In this document: one piece after another, positions 1 through 8,976 of the stretch | How positions within the stretch are numbered: the first letter of the stretch is position 1 | Layout: each line of letters opens with the position of its first letter | Origin: Flavobacterium psychrophilum | Lineage (GTDB): Bacteria > Bacteroidota > Bacteroidia > Flavobacteriales > Flavobacteriaceae | Direction of reading: 5' to 3' | Assembly: GCA_945860385.1 (NCBI GenBank) | Contig: CAMAQD010000006.1 | Coordinates: 1-64,000 of the forward strand | DNA length: 64,000 bases | Program-made: the position numbers and the translations under genes | Notes under the pieces: generated by a model | Database searches by the model: none | The model's input: the letters and a program-made list of their open reading frames with translations, nothing else | What the model was told of the DNA's origin: nothing

Positions 1-572
1 TCGGTCATTGAAGAAAGTTGAACATCATTAGAGTCATAAAACATAATAAAATTGTTCAATCCTAAGTGTCCAGCAATACGACCAACTCCTTGAGAGATTT
101 CTTCTTGAACACCGCCATCAGTGATGAAACCATATATTTTATGTTCAAAGAGACCTGTAAATCTAGCATCTAAAAACTTTGCAGCAATTGCAGCTCCAAC
201 TCCCATTGCGTGTCCTTGTCCAAGTGGTCCGGAAGTATTTTCGATTCCTCTGAGAACATCAACTTCAGGATGTCCTGGCGTAACTGAACCCCATTGTCTG
301 AAACTCTGAAGGTCTTCTTTAGAATAATTTCCTAATAAATTATATTGAGCATACATTAACGCAGATAAATGTCCGGCATCCATAAAGAAACGATCTCTAA
401 ATGGCCAATTCATTTCTGTTGGATCAAAATTTAAATATTCAGAATATAAAATGTGTAAAAAATCAGCGCCTCCCATTGCTCCTCCGGGGTGACCCGAATT
501 TGCTTTTTCTACCATTGATATAGCTAAAGCTCTAATGTTATCTGCAGCTAAATTGTCAATTTTTTTGTTCAT
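1..572 (-). CDS. tkt: Transketolase, N-terminal part (cut by window edge)
   Basis: This is the first 190 residues of a thiamine-diphosphate transketolase, which moves two-carbon ketol units between sugar phosphates in the non-oxidative pentose phosphate pathway. The ATG is at 572-570; the rest of the gene lies beyond position 1. Visible family motifs are SGHPGG (about residues 26-31), GHL (67-69), GHPE (100-103), the glycine-rich GPLGQGHAMGVG (115-126) and the ThDP/Mg region ITDGG...SND (150 onward). Because SGHPGG sits near the start as in complete transketolases, nothing is missing at the N terminus. Transketolase also links the neighbouring xylose operon to central carbon flow (D-xylulose 5-phosphate), but a 408-base gap containing a terminator separates them, so they are separate units. 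An N-subunit of a split transketolase cannot be excluded from this fragment. Confidence 0.93.
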   Translation of the reverse strand, partial: MNKKIDNLAADNIRALAISMVEKANSGHPGGAMGGADFLHILYSEYLNFDPTEMNWPFRDRFFMDAGHLSALMYAQYNLLGNYSKEDLQSFRQWGSVTPGHPEVDVLRGIENTSGPLGQGHAMGVGAAIAAKFLDARFTGLFEHKIYGFITDGGVQEEISQGVGRIAGHLGLNNFIMFYDSNDVQLSSMT

Positions 573-910
573 GTTGTTTGTGTGGTTTATAGTTTTTAAT
601 CTCAATTTTGTATGTAAATAATTTAAAAAAACAGATGCATTTACTACCTTATTGTACAATTATTTCTTTGATTCATTCTTTGATTTTAAATTGTTCCAAA
701 GAATTCGAAATAGTATAATAAACAAAAATCAATACTTTAGAAAGAGCTGCATCAAGTCTAATTTATTAAAATTCAAATCTTTCTGATATAAAAAATCCGT
801 TTTTTAAACGGTGCAAAAATAAGCAAATTACCCATCATAAAAAGTATAAAACACATAAATAAATAACGAAAAACTTGCTTTTTATTAAAAAAATAAAAAC
901 AGCATATGTT
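573..910. other. Non-coding gap between tkt and the xyl terminator
   Basis: About 340 AT-rich bases with no credible gene. The only longer reading frame (minus strand, 773-1009) runs through the xylA terminator hairpin and is low-complexity Phe/Ile-rich. The tkt promoter should lie in the part near 573, but I could not find a full TTG/TAnnTTTG pair there. No RNA gene or repeat was recognised. Confidence 0.5.
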
Positions 911-961
911 AATAAAAAAGATGCCGAAAACATTTAATATATGATTAAATATTTTCGACAT
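911..961 (-). terminator. Intrinsic terminator of the xyl operon
   Basis: A long AT-rich hairpin with arms at about 922-938 and 943-959 (one internal mismatch plus G-U pairing) is followed on the minus strand by a CTTTTTTATT run at 920-911. It lies 20 bases past the xylA stop. Confidence 0.8.
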
Positions 962-980
962 CCCTTTTATAATAAAAATA

Positions 981-2306
981 CTAAATATATTGATTAATGA
1001 TATTTTCAAATAATTCTTGCTTGCCGCTTTGTAGGGTTAGTTCACCATTTTCTTTGGCGATTTCGTACAAAGCTTTAAAATCTAATTTTCCTTCTTCAAA
1101 TTCTTTTCCTTTACCGGAATCAAATGAGCTGTATCTTTCGGTTCTTAATTTGGTATAAGCTGATGAAGTGATGATTTTATCAGCAGTTAGCAAGGCTCTT
1201 GCAAATGTATCCGCTCCGCCAATATGTGCGTGGAAAACATCCTCCATATCCGTAGAATTTCTTCTGATTTTGGCATCAAAATTAACTCCACCGCCTTGTA
1301 GTCCACCTGATTTCAAGAATACCAACATCGCTTCGGTAGTTTCCTGAATGTTGTTTGGAAATTGATCGGTATCCCATCCGTTTTGATAATCGCCACGATT
1401 GGCATCTAAACTTCCTAACATTCCAGCTTTGGCAGCCACTTCAATTTCGTGTTGAAAAGTGTGTTGTGCCAATGTAGCGTGGTTTACTTCGATATTCATT
1501 TTGAAATCTTTCTCTAAACCGTATTGATGTAAAAATCCAATAGCTGTAGCGCAATCAAAATCATATTGATGTTTCATTGGTTCCATAGGTTTCGGTTCAA
1601 TGAAAAAATTTCCTTTGAAACCTTGTGCTCTTGCATAATCTCTAGCTTTCGCCAAAAAAGTTCCCATATGATCTAATTCTCTTCCCATATCGGTATTCAA
1701 CAAAGACATATAGCCTTCACGTCCTCCCCAGAAAACATAATTTTCACCATCTAATGCAATAGTTGCATCTAAAGCCAATTTTATTTGTCCTCCAGCTCTT
1801 GCCACAACATTAAAATCAGGATTGGTTGCAGCCCCGTTCATATAACGAGGATTCGAGAAACAGTTAGCCGTTCCCCAAAGTAATTTTACACCAGAAGCTG
1901 CTTGTTTTTCCTTTAAATACTCTGTAATAGTTAAGATTCTTTTTTCAGATTCTCCAAAAGTTGCGCCTTCTCTAATTAAATCGAAATCGTGGAAACAGTA
2001 GTAACCAAAACCCATTTTGGTAATGAATTCGAAAGCTGCGTCTGCTTTATCTTTGGCTGCCTGCACCGCATCTGATGATTGATCCCAAGCAAAGTTTTGT
2101 GTCCCAGGTCCAAATGGATCTGAACCTTGCCCACAGAAGGTATGCCAGTATGCGATAGCAAATTTAAAATGCTCCCGCATCGTTTTACCAGCCACAACTT
2201 GATCTGGATTGTAATATTTGAATGCTAATGGATTATCTGATTCCTTGCCTTCAAATTTAATTTCGCTAACACCTTTAAAGTATTCTTTATTGCCTAAAGT
2301 TGCCAT
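981..2306 (-). CDS. xylA: Xylose isomerase
   Basis: Metal-dependent isomerase converting D-xylose to D-xylulose in the cytoplasm, the first step of xylose use. At 441 residues it has the length of the longer (class II) xylose isomerases. Visible signatures are the active-site HDFD (about residues 106-109), the metal-ligand stretch EPKPMEP followed by KHQYDFD (about 236-250), and SLDANRGD near residue 310. It is the last gene of xylR-xylB-xylA, starting 6 bases after the xylB stop, and is followed by a hairpin terminator. The alternative frame at 1976-2197 is a shadow. Confidence 0.97.
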   Translation of the reverse strand: MATLGNKEYFKGVSEIKFEGKESDNPLAFKYYNPDQVVAGKTMREHFKFAIAYWHTFCGQGSDPFGPGTQNFAWDQSSDAVQAAKDKADAAFEFITKMGFGYYCFHDFDLIREGATFGESEKRILTITEYLKEKQAASGVKLLWGTANCFSNPRYMNGAATNPDFNVVARAGGQIKLALDATIALDGENYVFWGGREGYMSLLNTDMGRELDHMGTFLAKARDYARAQGFKGNFFIEPKPMEPMKHQYDFDCATAIGFLHQYGLEKDFKMNIEVNHATLAQHTFQHEIEVAAKAGMLGSLDANRGDYQNGWDTDQFPNNIQETTEAMLVFLKSGGLQGGGVNFDAKIRRNSTDMEDVFHAHIGGADTFARALLTADKIITSSAYTKLRTERYSSFDSGKGKEFEEGKLDFKALYEIAKENGELTLQSGKQELFENIINQYI

Positions 2307-2312
2307 TTTTAT

Positions 2313-3797
2313 TTATTTATTGATTATTAATTCTAGTTCATTTTTCCAAAGTTGATACGCTTCTAAATACGGTTGTTTGTCTTTAAAAGGCATATAAGTC
2401 ATTACCAGATCATTGTCGGTAATGTATTTTCCGAAGTTTTCGAAGTCACCTTCGTGAAGTCCTGATGCTCTTGCTGCGCCAATGGCTCCAGTGGTATTGT
2501 AGATTTCTATTTCGTGACCAATAAGTGTTGCCACGGTATTCGAAAATATCTCGGAACGAAATAAATTATCGTTTCCTGCACGCAGTACCTTCACTTCAAT
2601 ACCGTCGGATTTCATAATTTCCATTCCGTAGACGAATGAAAATGCTATTCCTTCTAAAGCAGCGCGACAAATATGAGCTTTACCGTGATTGTTAAGATTG
2701 ACGTTGACCAATCGGGTTCCTATATCTTTATTATTTAGCATCCGCTCGGCTCCGTTTCCAAAAGGAATTATACAAACTCCATCCGAACCAACAGGAATAT
2801 CCGAAGCTAGATTATTCATTTCTTCATAAGAGGCAACCGAAAGATTATTCAGCAACCAACGGTATTGAATTCCAGCGCCATTGATGCACAACAATTTTCC
2901 AATTCTTGGTTCATTGCCTTTTTTATAATTAACGTGAGCAAAATTATTCACTCTCGAACTTTCTTTTACCGACAAACTATTGGTCATTGCATAAATAACA
3001 CCCGACGTTCCGCCTGTTGCAGCGACTTCGCCCGGATTGAAAACATTCAACGAAAGAGCATTATTGGGTTGATCACCAGCTCTATAAAATATTGGAGTAC
3101 CTTCGGCAAGTCCGCTTTCTTCTGCTCCTTTTTTATCTACTTTAGATTGAACACAAAAAGTATCAACAATGTCTGGAATCAGTTCATTGGAAATACCATA
3201 ATGTTCAAATAAGAAATTAGCAAACGTATCGTTTTTAAAATCCCACATAATTCCTTCAGACAATCCTGAAATGGTGGTATTGATAACATTGGATAACTTA
3301 TAAGCAATGTAATCCCCTGGCAACATAAATTTATGAATCTGATTGTAAATTTCTGGCTCGTTTTCTTTGACCCATTTCAATTTTGAAGCGGTGAAATTTC
3401 CAGGAGAATTTAGCAAATGTCCGTTGCATTTTTTATCGCCTATAGCCGCAAAAGCCTCATTTCCTATAGTAACAGCTCTACTGTCGCACCAAATTATTGA
3501 TTTTCTCAACAGTTGACCTGCTGCATCAACCAAAACTAATCCGTGCATTTGATACGAAATACCAATACCTTTTATTTGTGTTCTGGAAATATTATATTTC
3601 TTCTTCAATTTGGCCACTGCATTGCAAGAATGCAGCCACCAATCTTCTGGTTTTTGTTCTGCCCAACCGTTTTTTAGGGCAAGCATACTCATTTCGGTTT
3701 CTGGCTCTTGTGCTACGCCAATGCTTTTTCCGGTTGCCATTTCTACGATAGCCACTTTCACCGAAGAGCTTCCTATGTCAAATCCAATGTAATACAT
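2313..3797 (-). CDS. xylB: Xylulokinase (FGGY family)
   Basis: ATP-dependent kinase producing D-xylulose 5-phosphate from D-xylulose, handing the product to transketolase. It has 494 residues, normal for FGGY kinases. The N-terminal actin-like phosphate motif DIGSSSVKVA begins at residue 7; the FGGY-type middle region GISYQMHG and the C-terminal GGTSGV and AGNDNLFRSE segments are visible. It starts 3 bases after the stop of the upstream regulator and ends 6 bases before xylA, so the three genes are almost certainly co-transcribed. The pairing with xylA makes xylulose the best substrate guess within the family. Confidence 0.95.
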   Translation of the reverse strand: MYYIGFDIGSSSVKVAIVEMATGKSIGVAQEPETEMSMLALKNGWAEQKPEDWWLHSCNAVAKLKKKYNISRTQIKGIGISYQMHGLVLVDAAGQLLRKSIIWCDSRAVTIGNEAFAAIGDKKCNGHLLNSPGNFTASKLKWVKENEPEIYNQIHKFMLPGDYIAYKLSNVINTTISGLSEGIMWDFKNDTFANFLFEHYGISNELIPDIVDTFCVQSKVDKKGAEESGLAEGTPIFYRAGDQPNNALSLNVFNPGEVAATGGTSGVIYAMTNSLSVKESSRVNNFAHVNYKKGNEPRIGKLLCINGAGIQYRWLLNNLSVASYEEMNNLASDIPVGSDGVCIIPFGNGAERMLNNKDIGTRLVNVNLNNHGKAHICRAALEGIAFSFVYGMEIMKSDGIEVKVLRAGNDNLFRSEIFSNTVATLIGHEIEIYNTTGAIGAARASGLHEGDFENFGKYITDNDLVMTYMPFKDKQPYLEAYQLWKNELELIINK

Positions 3798-3800
3798 AAT

Positions 3801-4802
3801 TTATAATGATTCTCTTAGTATTAATTTTGTTGATACATAATACTGCATCGGCTCGTCTTTTGTAATAAATTCGGCGCCTTTGGTTCCTAATTCTTTAAAA
3901 TCAGTTGAAACCACTGAAATTCCTTTATAAATAAATTTTTTCATCGGCGTTTCGTTGTAGGATAAAAATCCAACATCTTTTCCGGGTTCCAAATTTTTTT
4001 CTTGACATTGTTCAAGAAATTGTCCTAAAATTCGATCACTAACACTAATGTAGGCTATGTTTTTTAAGACATTAAACTCTTTAGGATTGGTAATAATTTT
4101 ATAATTGAAATTAAAATCATTACAATATTTTTCGAAAAATTCAACTGTTTCTATTGGATGATTGGTAAAACTTGGATAAACAAAATGAATTTCATCGTAT
4201 TTCTTGAAAGGTTCAATAGCACCAAGCAACGAATTATAAAATGATTTACCAAAATCTTGAAAAACATAGTTATTTTCAGGAGTTATATTAATACCCCAAT
4301 CTATCAGTAATAATTTGTCATTTGCAATTTTTGATGACAAAAAGGTCTTTTCTTTATGATTAAAATCCATCACAACATACTTGTAGTATTTTCCGATGCT
4401 ATTATTAATTATGGTTTTGAAATTTTCCAGGTGATAATGATGGAATTGTATGTCAACAATAAAATTTTCAGGTAAATTATTGATAAAGGAATGATATAAA
4501 ACTTCTTTATAAGCCTTGAATGTGTCTAATACCAAAAGCACTTTTCGAGTTTCACCAGCTACGTAATAGCCTTTATTTGGAACTGATTCAATAATTCTTT
4601 GGTCTTTTAAAATCGAATACGCTTTAAAAACGGTATCTCTAGATAGTTTATTTTCATTGCAAATACTATTCACTGAAGGCAGTAAATCTCCCCTATTAAG
4701 TAGCTTTTTGGCAATCGCATTATTGATAGCATTTATCAGCTGCTGAAACTTTGGGATATCACTTTCGTGATTAATATTAAAAGCAAAATTATTTTCATTC
4801 AT
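3801..4802 (-). CDS. xylR: GntR-type xylose operon regulator (XylR-like)
   Basis: A 333-residue transcription factor. Residues about 10-80 form a GntR winged-helix domain (motif LSRDTVFKAYSIL at the recognition helix); the rest resembles a LacI/periplasmic-binding-protein sensor domain, as in Bacteroidota XylR proteins. It is the first gene of the xyl operon, so it probably controls itself together with xylB and xylA, presumably responding to xylose or a derivative. A near-perfect inverted repeat (4805-4834) sits only three bases upstream of its ATG and is the obvious candidate binding site. The ligand is an inference from context. Confidence 0.88.
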   Translation of the reverse strand: MNENNFAFNINHESDIPKFQQLINAINNAIAKKLLNRGDLLPSVNSICNENKLSRDTVFKAYSILKDQRIIESVPNKGYYVAGETRKVLLVLDTFKAYKEVLYHSFINNLPENFIVDIQFHHYHLENFKTIINNSIGKYYKYVVMDFNHKEKTFLSSKIANDKLLLIDWGINITPENNYVFQDFGKSFYNSLLGAIEPFKKYDEIHFVYPSFTNHPIETVEFFEKYCNDFNFNYKIITNPKEFNVLKNIAYISVSDRILGQFLEQCQEKNLEPGKDVGFLSYNETPMKKFIYKGISVVSTDFKELGTKGAEFITKDEPMQYYVSTKLILRESL

Positions 4803-4804
4803 AA

Positions 4805-4834
4805 TTAGCGTACTGTTCTGTTCCGGTATGCTAA
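4805..4834 (-). promoter_or_regulatory. Inverted-repeat operator candidate before xylR
   Basis: Arms TTAGCGTAC (4805-4813) and GTATGCTAA (4826-4834) are reverse complements at 8 of 9 positions, with a 12-base spacer. The distal arm overlaps a poor TAnnTTTG-like box (TAATTTAG on the minus strand, 4838-4831). Location and symmetry fit an autoregulatory GntR operator; an mRNA hairpin masking the start codon is an alternative. Confidence 0.6.
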
Positions 4835-5020
4835 ATTAGTGTTTTTATTATAAACGAAAAATTTATTAGAGAAAAATTTATTAGTCATTTTACAACCAAC
4901 AGTAATTCTGTGAAGATTAAAAATTTGTTGAACCATCAACTAAGATTAGGTAGATTTGGTTAATCAACGTTTCAAGAATCAAAACGGATTTTTAAAAAGT
5001 AAAAAACAAATAGCTAAAAA

Positions 5021-5048
5021 CAAAAAAACCTCTAAATTTCTTTAGAGG
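5021..5048 (-). terminator. Terminator after tRNA-fMet
   Basis: Perfect 8-bp hairpin CCTCTAAA/TTTAGAGG (5029-5036 with 5041-5048) with a GAAA-type loop, followed on the minus strand by seven T residues. It begins 12 bases past the tRNA 3' end. Confidence 0.9.
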
Positions 5049-5059
5049 TTTATCTTTAG

Positions 5060-5132
5060 TAGCGGGAACAGGACTCGAACCTGTGACCTTCGGGTTATGA
5101 GCCCGACGAGCTGCCTACTGCTCTATCCCGCG
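5060..5132 (-). tRNA. Initiator tRNA-fMet (CAT)
   Basis: A 73-base cloverleaf with anticodon CAT. Initiator features are clear: three consecutive G-C pairs in the anticodon stem (GGG...CCC), an A11-U24 pair in the D stem, and no Watson-Crick pair at the top of the acceptor stem (C1 opposite U72). The 3' CCA is not encoded (CTA follows the discriminator A). It has its own promoter and terminator. Confidence 0.96.
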
Positions 5133-5144
5133 TTGTTTCGGGTG

Positions 5145-5174
5145 CAAATATACAACGAATTTTAATAAATACAA
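5145..5174 (-). promoter_or_regulatory. Promoter of tRNA-fMet
   Basis: On the minus strand TTG (5174-5172), 19 bases, then TATATTTG (5152-5145) matches the Flavobacterium consensus TTG-N17/23-TAnnTTTG exactly. The -7 box ends 12 bases before the tRNA 5' end. Confidence 0.8.
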
Positions 5175-5288
5175 GAGATTCCTGAAAAAAAATTACTATT
5201 TAGTATATCATACTGACTAGAATACATTTATGACTAAAAATTACTTGCTCTTTTTGCCAATTATATAATTACAGTCAAAAAATAGAAA

Positions 5289-5322
5289 TAAAAAAAAACC
5301 GTAAAGTATGACTTTACGGTTT
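5289..5322 (-). terminator. Terminator of the LRR gene
   Basis: Hairpin with perfect 11-bp arms AAACCGTAAAG and CTTTACGGTTT, followed by a T-run on the minus strand, 25 bases past the stop of the LRR gene. Confidence 0.9.
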
Positions 5323-5346
5323 AAAAATATTAAAATTATCAAAAAA

Positions 5347-6129
5347 CTATTCTTCAGAAACTATGGCAGTATTTTTATTTAAGGAAACTTTTAAGGCTTG
5401 AGCTACTCCTTTATCATTTATCATAGTCATATTTAAAACATCTAATTTCGCTAAGTCTTTTGATACAAATCCGCTAAACTGATTGTACGAAATATTCATT
5501 TCCTTTAAATTATTCAACTTTGCCATATCAAATGGAACCTGCCCGTTCATCCTATTATCAAACAAACTTAGTTGTTCAAGACTAGTCATATTTGAAATAG
5601 AAGAATTCAACGTACCTGAAAGTTTGTTACTGTTTAAATACAAAACTTTCAGATTTTTCAACTCATAAATTGAGGAAGGAATTTTACCTTCGATATCATT
5701 ATTATATAAAGACAAAGTCTCTAAATTAGTTAATTTTCCAATTTCAGCAGGAAGTACTCCAGAAAGAGAATTCATAAACATTGACAAAGCCTTTAAAGAA
5801 CTTAATTCTCCGATTGAAACTGGAATTGATCCTGATATTTTATTAAAAGATAAATTTAGAACTTCCAACGATCTCAAATCACCAATCGAAGAAGGAAGCG
5901 TTCCAACTAAATTATTATTTTGTAATTGAATAGAAACAACTTTATCAGCCTGAACTTTTACACCATACCAAGATGTTACAGGAGCTTTTAAATCCCATTT
6001 AGAAGTCCAATTCGCTCCATTTGTAGCATTATACAATTGAATAAGCGCGTTTTTTTCAACTTGTGAGACTTCTGCTTTCATTATGAACGAAAACATTAAA
6101 ATTACTAATAAAGAGTATATATTTTTCAT
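5347..6129 (-). CDS. Secreted leucine-rich-repeat protein
   Basis: I take the ATG at 6129 (260 residues) instead of the upstream frame start at 6189, because it begins directly with a signal peptide (MKNIYSLLVILMFSFIM, cleaved near KAEVS). The mature protein opens with a plant-type LRR cap-like segment (LIQLYNATNGANW...W), followed by about seven LRR units of the L..L.L..N.L.G.IP type. Such proteins are exported and generally bind other proteins or glycans at the surface. There is no visible C-terminal sorting domain, so retention in the periplasm or outer membrane is as likely as release. It stands alone with its own terminator; a TATTTTTG box at 6194-6187 on the minus strand may be its -7 element. 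Confidence 0.85.
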   Translation of the reverse strand: MKNIYSLLVILMFSFIMKAEVSQVEKNALIQLYNATNGANWTSKWDLKAPVTSWYGVKVQADKVVSIQLQNNNLVGTLPSSIGDLRSLEVLNLSFNKISGSIPVSIGELSSLKALSMFMNSLSGVLPAEIGKLTNLETLSLYNNDIEGKIPSSIYELKNLKVLYLNSNKLSGTLNSSISNMTSLEQLSLFDNRMNGQVPFDMAKLNNLKEMNISYNQFSGFVSKDLAKLDVLNMTMINDKGVAQALKVSLNKNTAIVSEE

Positions 6130-6305
6130 GATTTTTATTTGTTTCATTAATACACAAGCTAAAGTAGCATCTATATTGATAAAAAACAAAAATAAACGAT
6201 GAACTACACAAAGAAAAATAATATTATAAATTTTTTCTGATAAAAAAAGTTATAATGGATGACTATTGCAGGAAAAAATATTTATCTACTTGTATAAAAA
6301 TATAT

Positions 6306-6313
6306 TATATTTG
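6306..6313 (+). promoter_or_regulatory. -7 promoter element of the DUF1761 gene
   Basis: TATATTTG matches TAnnTTTG and lies 25 bases before the ATG at 6339. No well-spaced TTG was found upstream (the nearest are 13 and 37 bases away), so only the -7 half is supported. Confidence 0.5.
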
Positions 6314-6338
6314 AAATTCTAACTTTAAATCTAACAGT

Positions 6339-6827
6339 ATGGAATTTAACTTATTAGCAATTTTAGTTGCGGCATTATCGTCTTTTATAGTAGGTTTTGT
6401 ATGGTACAATCCAAAGGTTTTTGGAACAATTTGGATGAAGGAAGCGGGTCTAACTCAAGAACAAATTGACAAGGGAAATTTGCTGAAAATTTTTGGACTG
6501 ACATTTATTTATTCATTTATGTTGGCCTTTATTATGCCTAGTTTAGTGATTCATCAAATGGGACCCATAGGGATGATTGGCGGGCCAGATATGATAGCTG
6601 CTGCAAAACCTTCATACGCGGCTTTTATAGCAGATTATGGAGACGCTTTTCGAACATACAAACATGGAGCACTCCACGGTTTTATATCAGGAATTTTTAT
6701 AGCCTTACCAATAGTTTCAATAAATGGTTTATTCGAACATAAAACATGGAAACACATGTCTATTCAAGCTGGATATTGGATAATAAATATGACTATTATG
6801 GGCTCCATAATTGGTGGTTGGAAATAA
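6339..6827 (+). CDS. DUF1761 family inner membrane protein
   Basis: A 162-residue integral membrane protein with four predicted hydrophobic helices (about residues 3-25, 50-72, 113-132 and 143-160). The N-terminal FVWYNPKVFG stretch and the overall layout are those of DUF1761 proteins, whose function is unknown. It has its own TAnnTTTG box and a terminator hairpin shortly after its stop, so it appears monocistronic. No catalytic motif can be seen, and I make no functional claim beyond membrane location. Confidence 0.8.
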   Translation: MEFNLLAILVAALSSFIVGFVWYNPKVFGTIWMKEAGLTQEQIDKGNLLKIFGLTFIYSFMLAFIMPSLVIHQMGPIGMIGGPDMIAAAKPSYAAFIADYGDAFRTYKHGALHGFISGIFIALPIVSINGLFEHKTWKHMSIQAGYWIINMTIMGSIIGGWK

Positions 6828-6850
6828 TTTTAACATTTAATTACAATATA

Positions 6851-6880
6851 ATCGCTCTACATTTGTGGGCGATTTTTTTT
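6851..6880 (+). terminator. Terminator after the DUF1761 gene
   Basis: Seven-bp stem ATCGCTC/GGGCGAT (6851-6857 with 6867-6873, one T-G pair) followed by eight T residues, 23 bases past the stop. Its descending arm overlaps the frame extension of the next gene. Confidence 0.75.
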
Positions 6881-6882
6881 AT

Positions 6883-8031
6883 TTGAAAACACCACTATCC
6901 ATAGAAATTTATTCCTCGACCTCAGATCTTCCAAACAACTGGAATGATTTTGCTGTGAGAAACATTTTTCTTAGCAAGGAATATTTAGAGGTTTTAGAAA
7001 AATCAGCTCCTTCAAACATGTTTTGTCACTTTATCGGATTGTTTGACAAAGACGAATTGGTTGGGATTTCACTCTCACAATTTTTAGATTTAAACCAATT
7101 AGAATCTTTTGGAGACCGAGATAAATGCATAAAAACTACTCTTCGGAATGTTTTTTTTAAAAATCTTTGTTCCCACATCCTAATAATTGGGAATAACATG
7201 CTTACCGGTCAAAATACCTTTGCTTTTTCAGATAACATACAAGGAAGTCAAATAGTATTTGCCTTGAAAATGGCTGCCGAAAAATTAAAAATCATTTTCA
7301 AAAAAAAAGGATTAAAAGTTCACATAACCACGCTTAAAGACTTCCCAGAAGAAGTTTTAAAATCGTTTCAGACAGCCGAATTTAAAGATTATTTTAAATT
7401 TTCGGCACAACCCAATATGCTATTTGATATTCCTAACCATTGGAAAACACAACAAGATTATATCGATGCTTTGTCAAAAAAATACCGAGATCAATATAAA
7501 CGTGCTCGAAAAAAAGCCGAAGGTATTGACAAAAGGAAGTTGGAACTTGAAGACATTATAAAACACGAAGAAACTATATATGAACTGTATCATCATGTTG
7601 CCAAAAACGCCCATTTTAATACCTTTTTCTTGGCAAAAAACCATTTCAGAACTTTTAAAGAAATACTTCAAGATAAATTTCTTTTTTACGGATACTTTTT
7701 GGACGATAAATTAATAGGTTTTAACACTATTATCAAAAATGGAGAAGTGATGGATACCTACTTTTTAGGTTATGACGATAGTATTCAACGCGAAAAAATG
7801 CTATATTTGAATATGCTTTATGATATGGTTGCTTACTCTATCAACAAAGGGTTTAAGGAAATAGTTTTTGCCAGAACAGCATTAGAAATCAAAAGTTCGA
7901 TTGGTGCAAAGCCAAAGGAAATGTATGGTTTTGCACAACATAGTAATCCAATTGCAGATCTTGCTTTTGAAAAAGTGTATTGTTATTTGGAACCAAAAGT
8001 AGCGTGGAAAGAGCGAAATCCTTTTAAATAA
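6883..8031 (+). CDS. GNAT-superfamily acyltransferase-like protein
   Basis: About 382 residues with a duplicated GNAT fold like FemAB/BioF2-type acetyltransferases (Acetyltransf_6 region around residues 190-340, including QYKRARKKAEG and the FLGYDDS stretch). The substrate is unknown; relatives transfer amino acids or acyl groups to cell-wall or lipid acceptors. The open frame extends to a GTG at 6865, but that codon lies in the loop/stem of the preceding terminator, so I favour the TTG at 6883. Its stop abuts the stop of the convergent lipid kinase with no base between them. Confidence 0.7.
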   Translation: MKTPLSIEIYSSTSDLPNNWNDFAVRNIFLSKEYLEVLEKSAPSNMFCHFIGLFDKDELVGISLSQFLDLNQLESFGDRDKCIKTTLRNVFFKNLCSHILIIGNNMLTGQNTFAFSDNIQGSQIVFALKMAAEKLKIIFKKKGLKVHITTLKDFPEEVLKSFQTAEFKDYFKFSAQPNMLFDIPNHWKTQQDYIDALSKKYRDQYKRARKKAEGIDKRKLELEDIIKHEETIYELYHHVAKNAHFNTFFLAKNHFRTFKEILQDKFLFYGYFLDDKLIGFNTIIKNGEVMDTYFLGYDDSIQREKMLYLNMLYDMVAYSINKGFKEIVFARTALEIKSSIGAKPKEMYGFAQHSNPIADLAFEKVYCYLEPKVAWKERNPFK

Positions 8032-8913
8032 TTAAGGGGATAAATCAGGAACGGCAACTTTAATTTTATGGGGAGAAATACTAATTTTGAGTTCTGTCTC
8101 CTTTCCACAATATTCACCGTCAATCTGGAAACTTACCGGAACATTAGTTTTAATGGTGGCTTTGTTAACAGAAACGATTTCAATATCTTCTTTATTTAAA
8201 GGCATATTTCCCATAATAATTTCGGCAAAAATCATTAAATCCAGGTTTTTCAAAATCACTAATTCAAACTTTCCGTCGTACATTACCCCTTCCGGATTAA
8301 TGACGATTCCTGTGCCATATTTCTGGGAATTGGCAATAACAATCATTCTTGCATCACATTCAATAATTTTATTATCCGTAGTTACCAAAGCCTTGAAAGG
8401 TTCGTCAGAATCAACTAAGGTATTCACAATTTGAAGAAAATAGCCCCATTTGCCTCTGGTGTTACTTTTTTCGTAATTCTTGACTAATTCTGCATTCAAT
8501 CCCAAATCGCTCAAGTGAAGACATTTTTGGCCATTTATCATAATGGTGTCTAGCTCAATATAATTGTTGTGAAAAGCAATTTCCAGATTCTCATCAAGTG
8601 TTTTCATTAAATCTAAATCTACAGCCAAACCATTGGAAGAACCAGCTGGTAAAATTCCAAAAATAACATCGTAACTTTCTGTTGCCTCAGCAACCAGTTT
8701 TATCGTTCCATCGCCACCGGCAATAATAATACGTTCTGGTTTGTATTTTTCATAAAGTTCACTTATTTTTGAGATATCGTTTTGTCCAGTAGTTACGCAT
8801 GTAATGAGATTGCAGTTTTCTTTAGCAGCAAAAAATGTCGTTGCATCAATAAGTTCCGATTTATCGACATCTCCAGAAATTGGGTTAACAACAAGTAATA
8901 TATTCTTTTTCAA
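8032..8913 (-). CDS. Diacylglycerol/lipid kinase family protein (YegS-like)
   Basis: A 293-residue soluble lipid kinase of the DAGK_cat family, likely phosphorylating diacylglycerol or a related lipid at the membrane. Motifs are NPISG (about residues 10-14), GGDGT (66-70, nucleotide binding) and LPAGSSN (a variant of the usual GTxND segment). The frame has no ATG before NPISG; translation must begin at the TTG at 8913, giving MKKNILLVVNP. A TAACTTTG box overlaps this start (8918-8911), so either the message is nearly leaderless or the real promoter is upstream. It is divergent from a predicted phosphatidate phosphatase that would run the opposite reaction. Confidence 0.85.
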   Translation of the reverse strand: MKKNILLVVNPISGDVDKSELIDATTFFAAKENCNLITCVTTGQNDISKISELYEKYKPERIIIAGGDGTIKLVAEATESYDVIFGILPAGSSNGLAVDLDLMKTLDENLEIAFHNNYIELDTIMINGQKCLHLSDLGLNAELVKNYEKSNTRGKWGYFLQIVNTLVDSDEPFKALVTTDNKIIECDARMIVIANSQKYGTGIVINPEGVMYDGKFELVILKNLDLMIFAEIIMGNMPLNKEDIEIVSVNKATIKTNVPVSFQIDGEYCGKETELKISISPHKIKVAVPDLSP

Positions 8914-8976
8914 AGTTAAATTTCTTTTATTGATTAAATTTAGTTATTTTTAGTCAAACATCAAAATACCCGAATA

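Noticed and set aside
121..309. Plus-strand frame inside transketolase
   Set aside because: Antisense shadow of a well-supported gene.
773..1009. 78-codon frame on the minus strand after xylA
   Set aside because: It overlaps the xylA 3' end, runs through the operon terminator and is low-complexity Phe/Ile; no ribosome-binding site.
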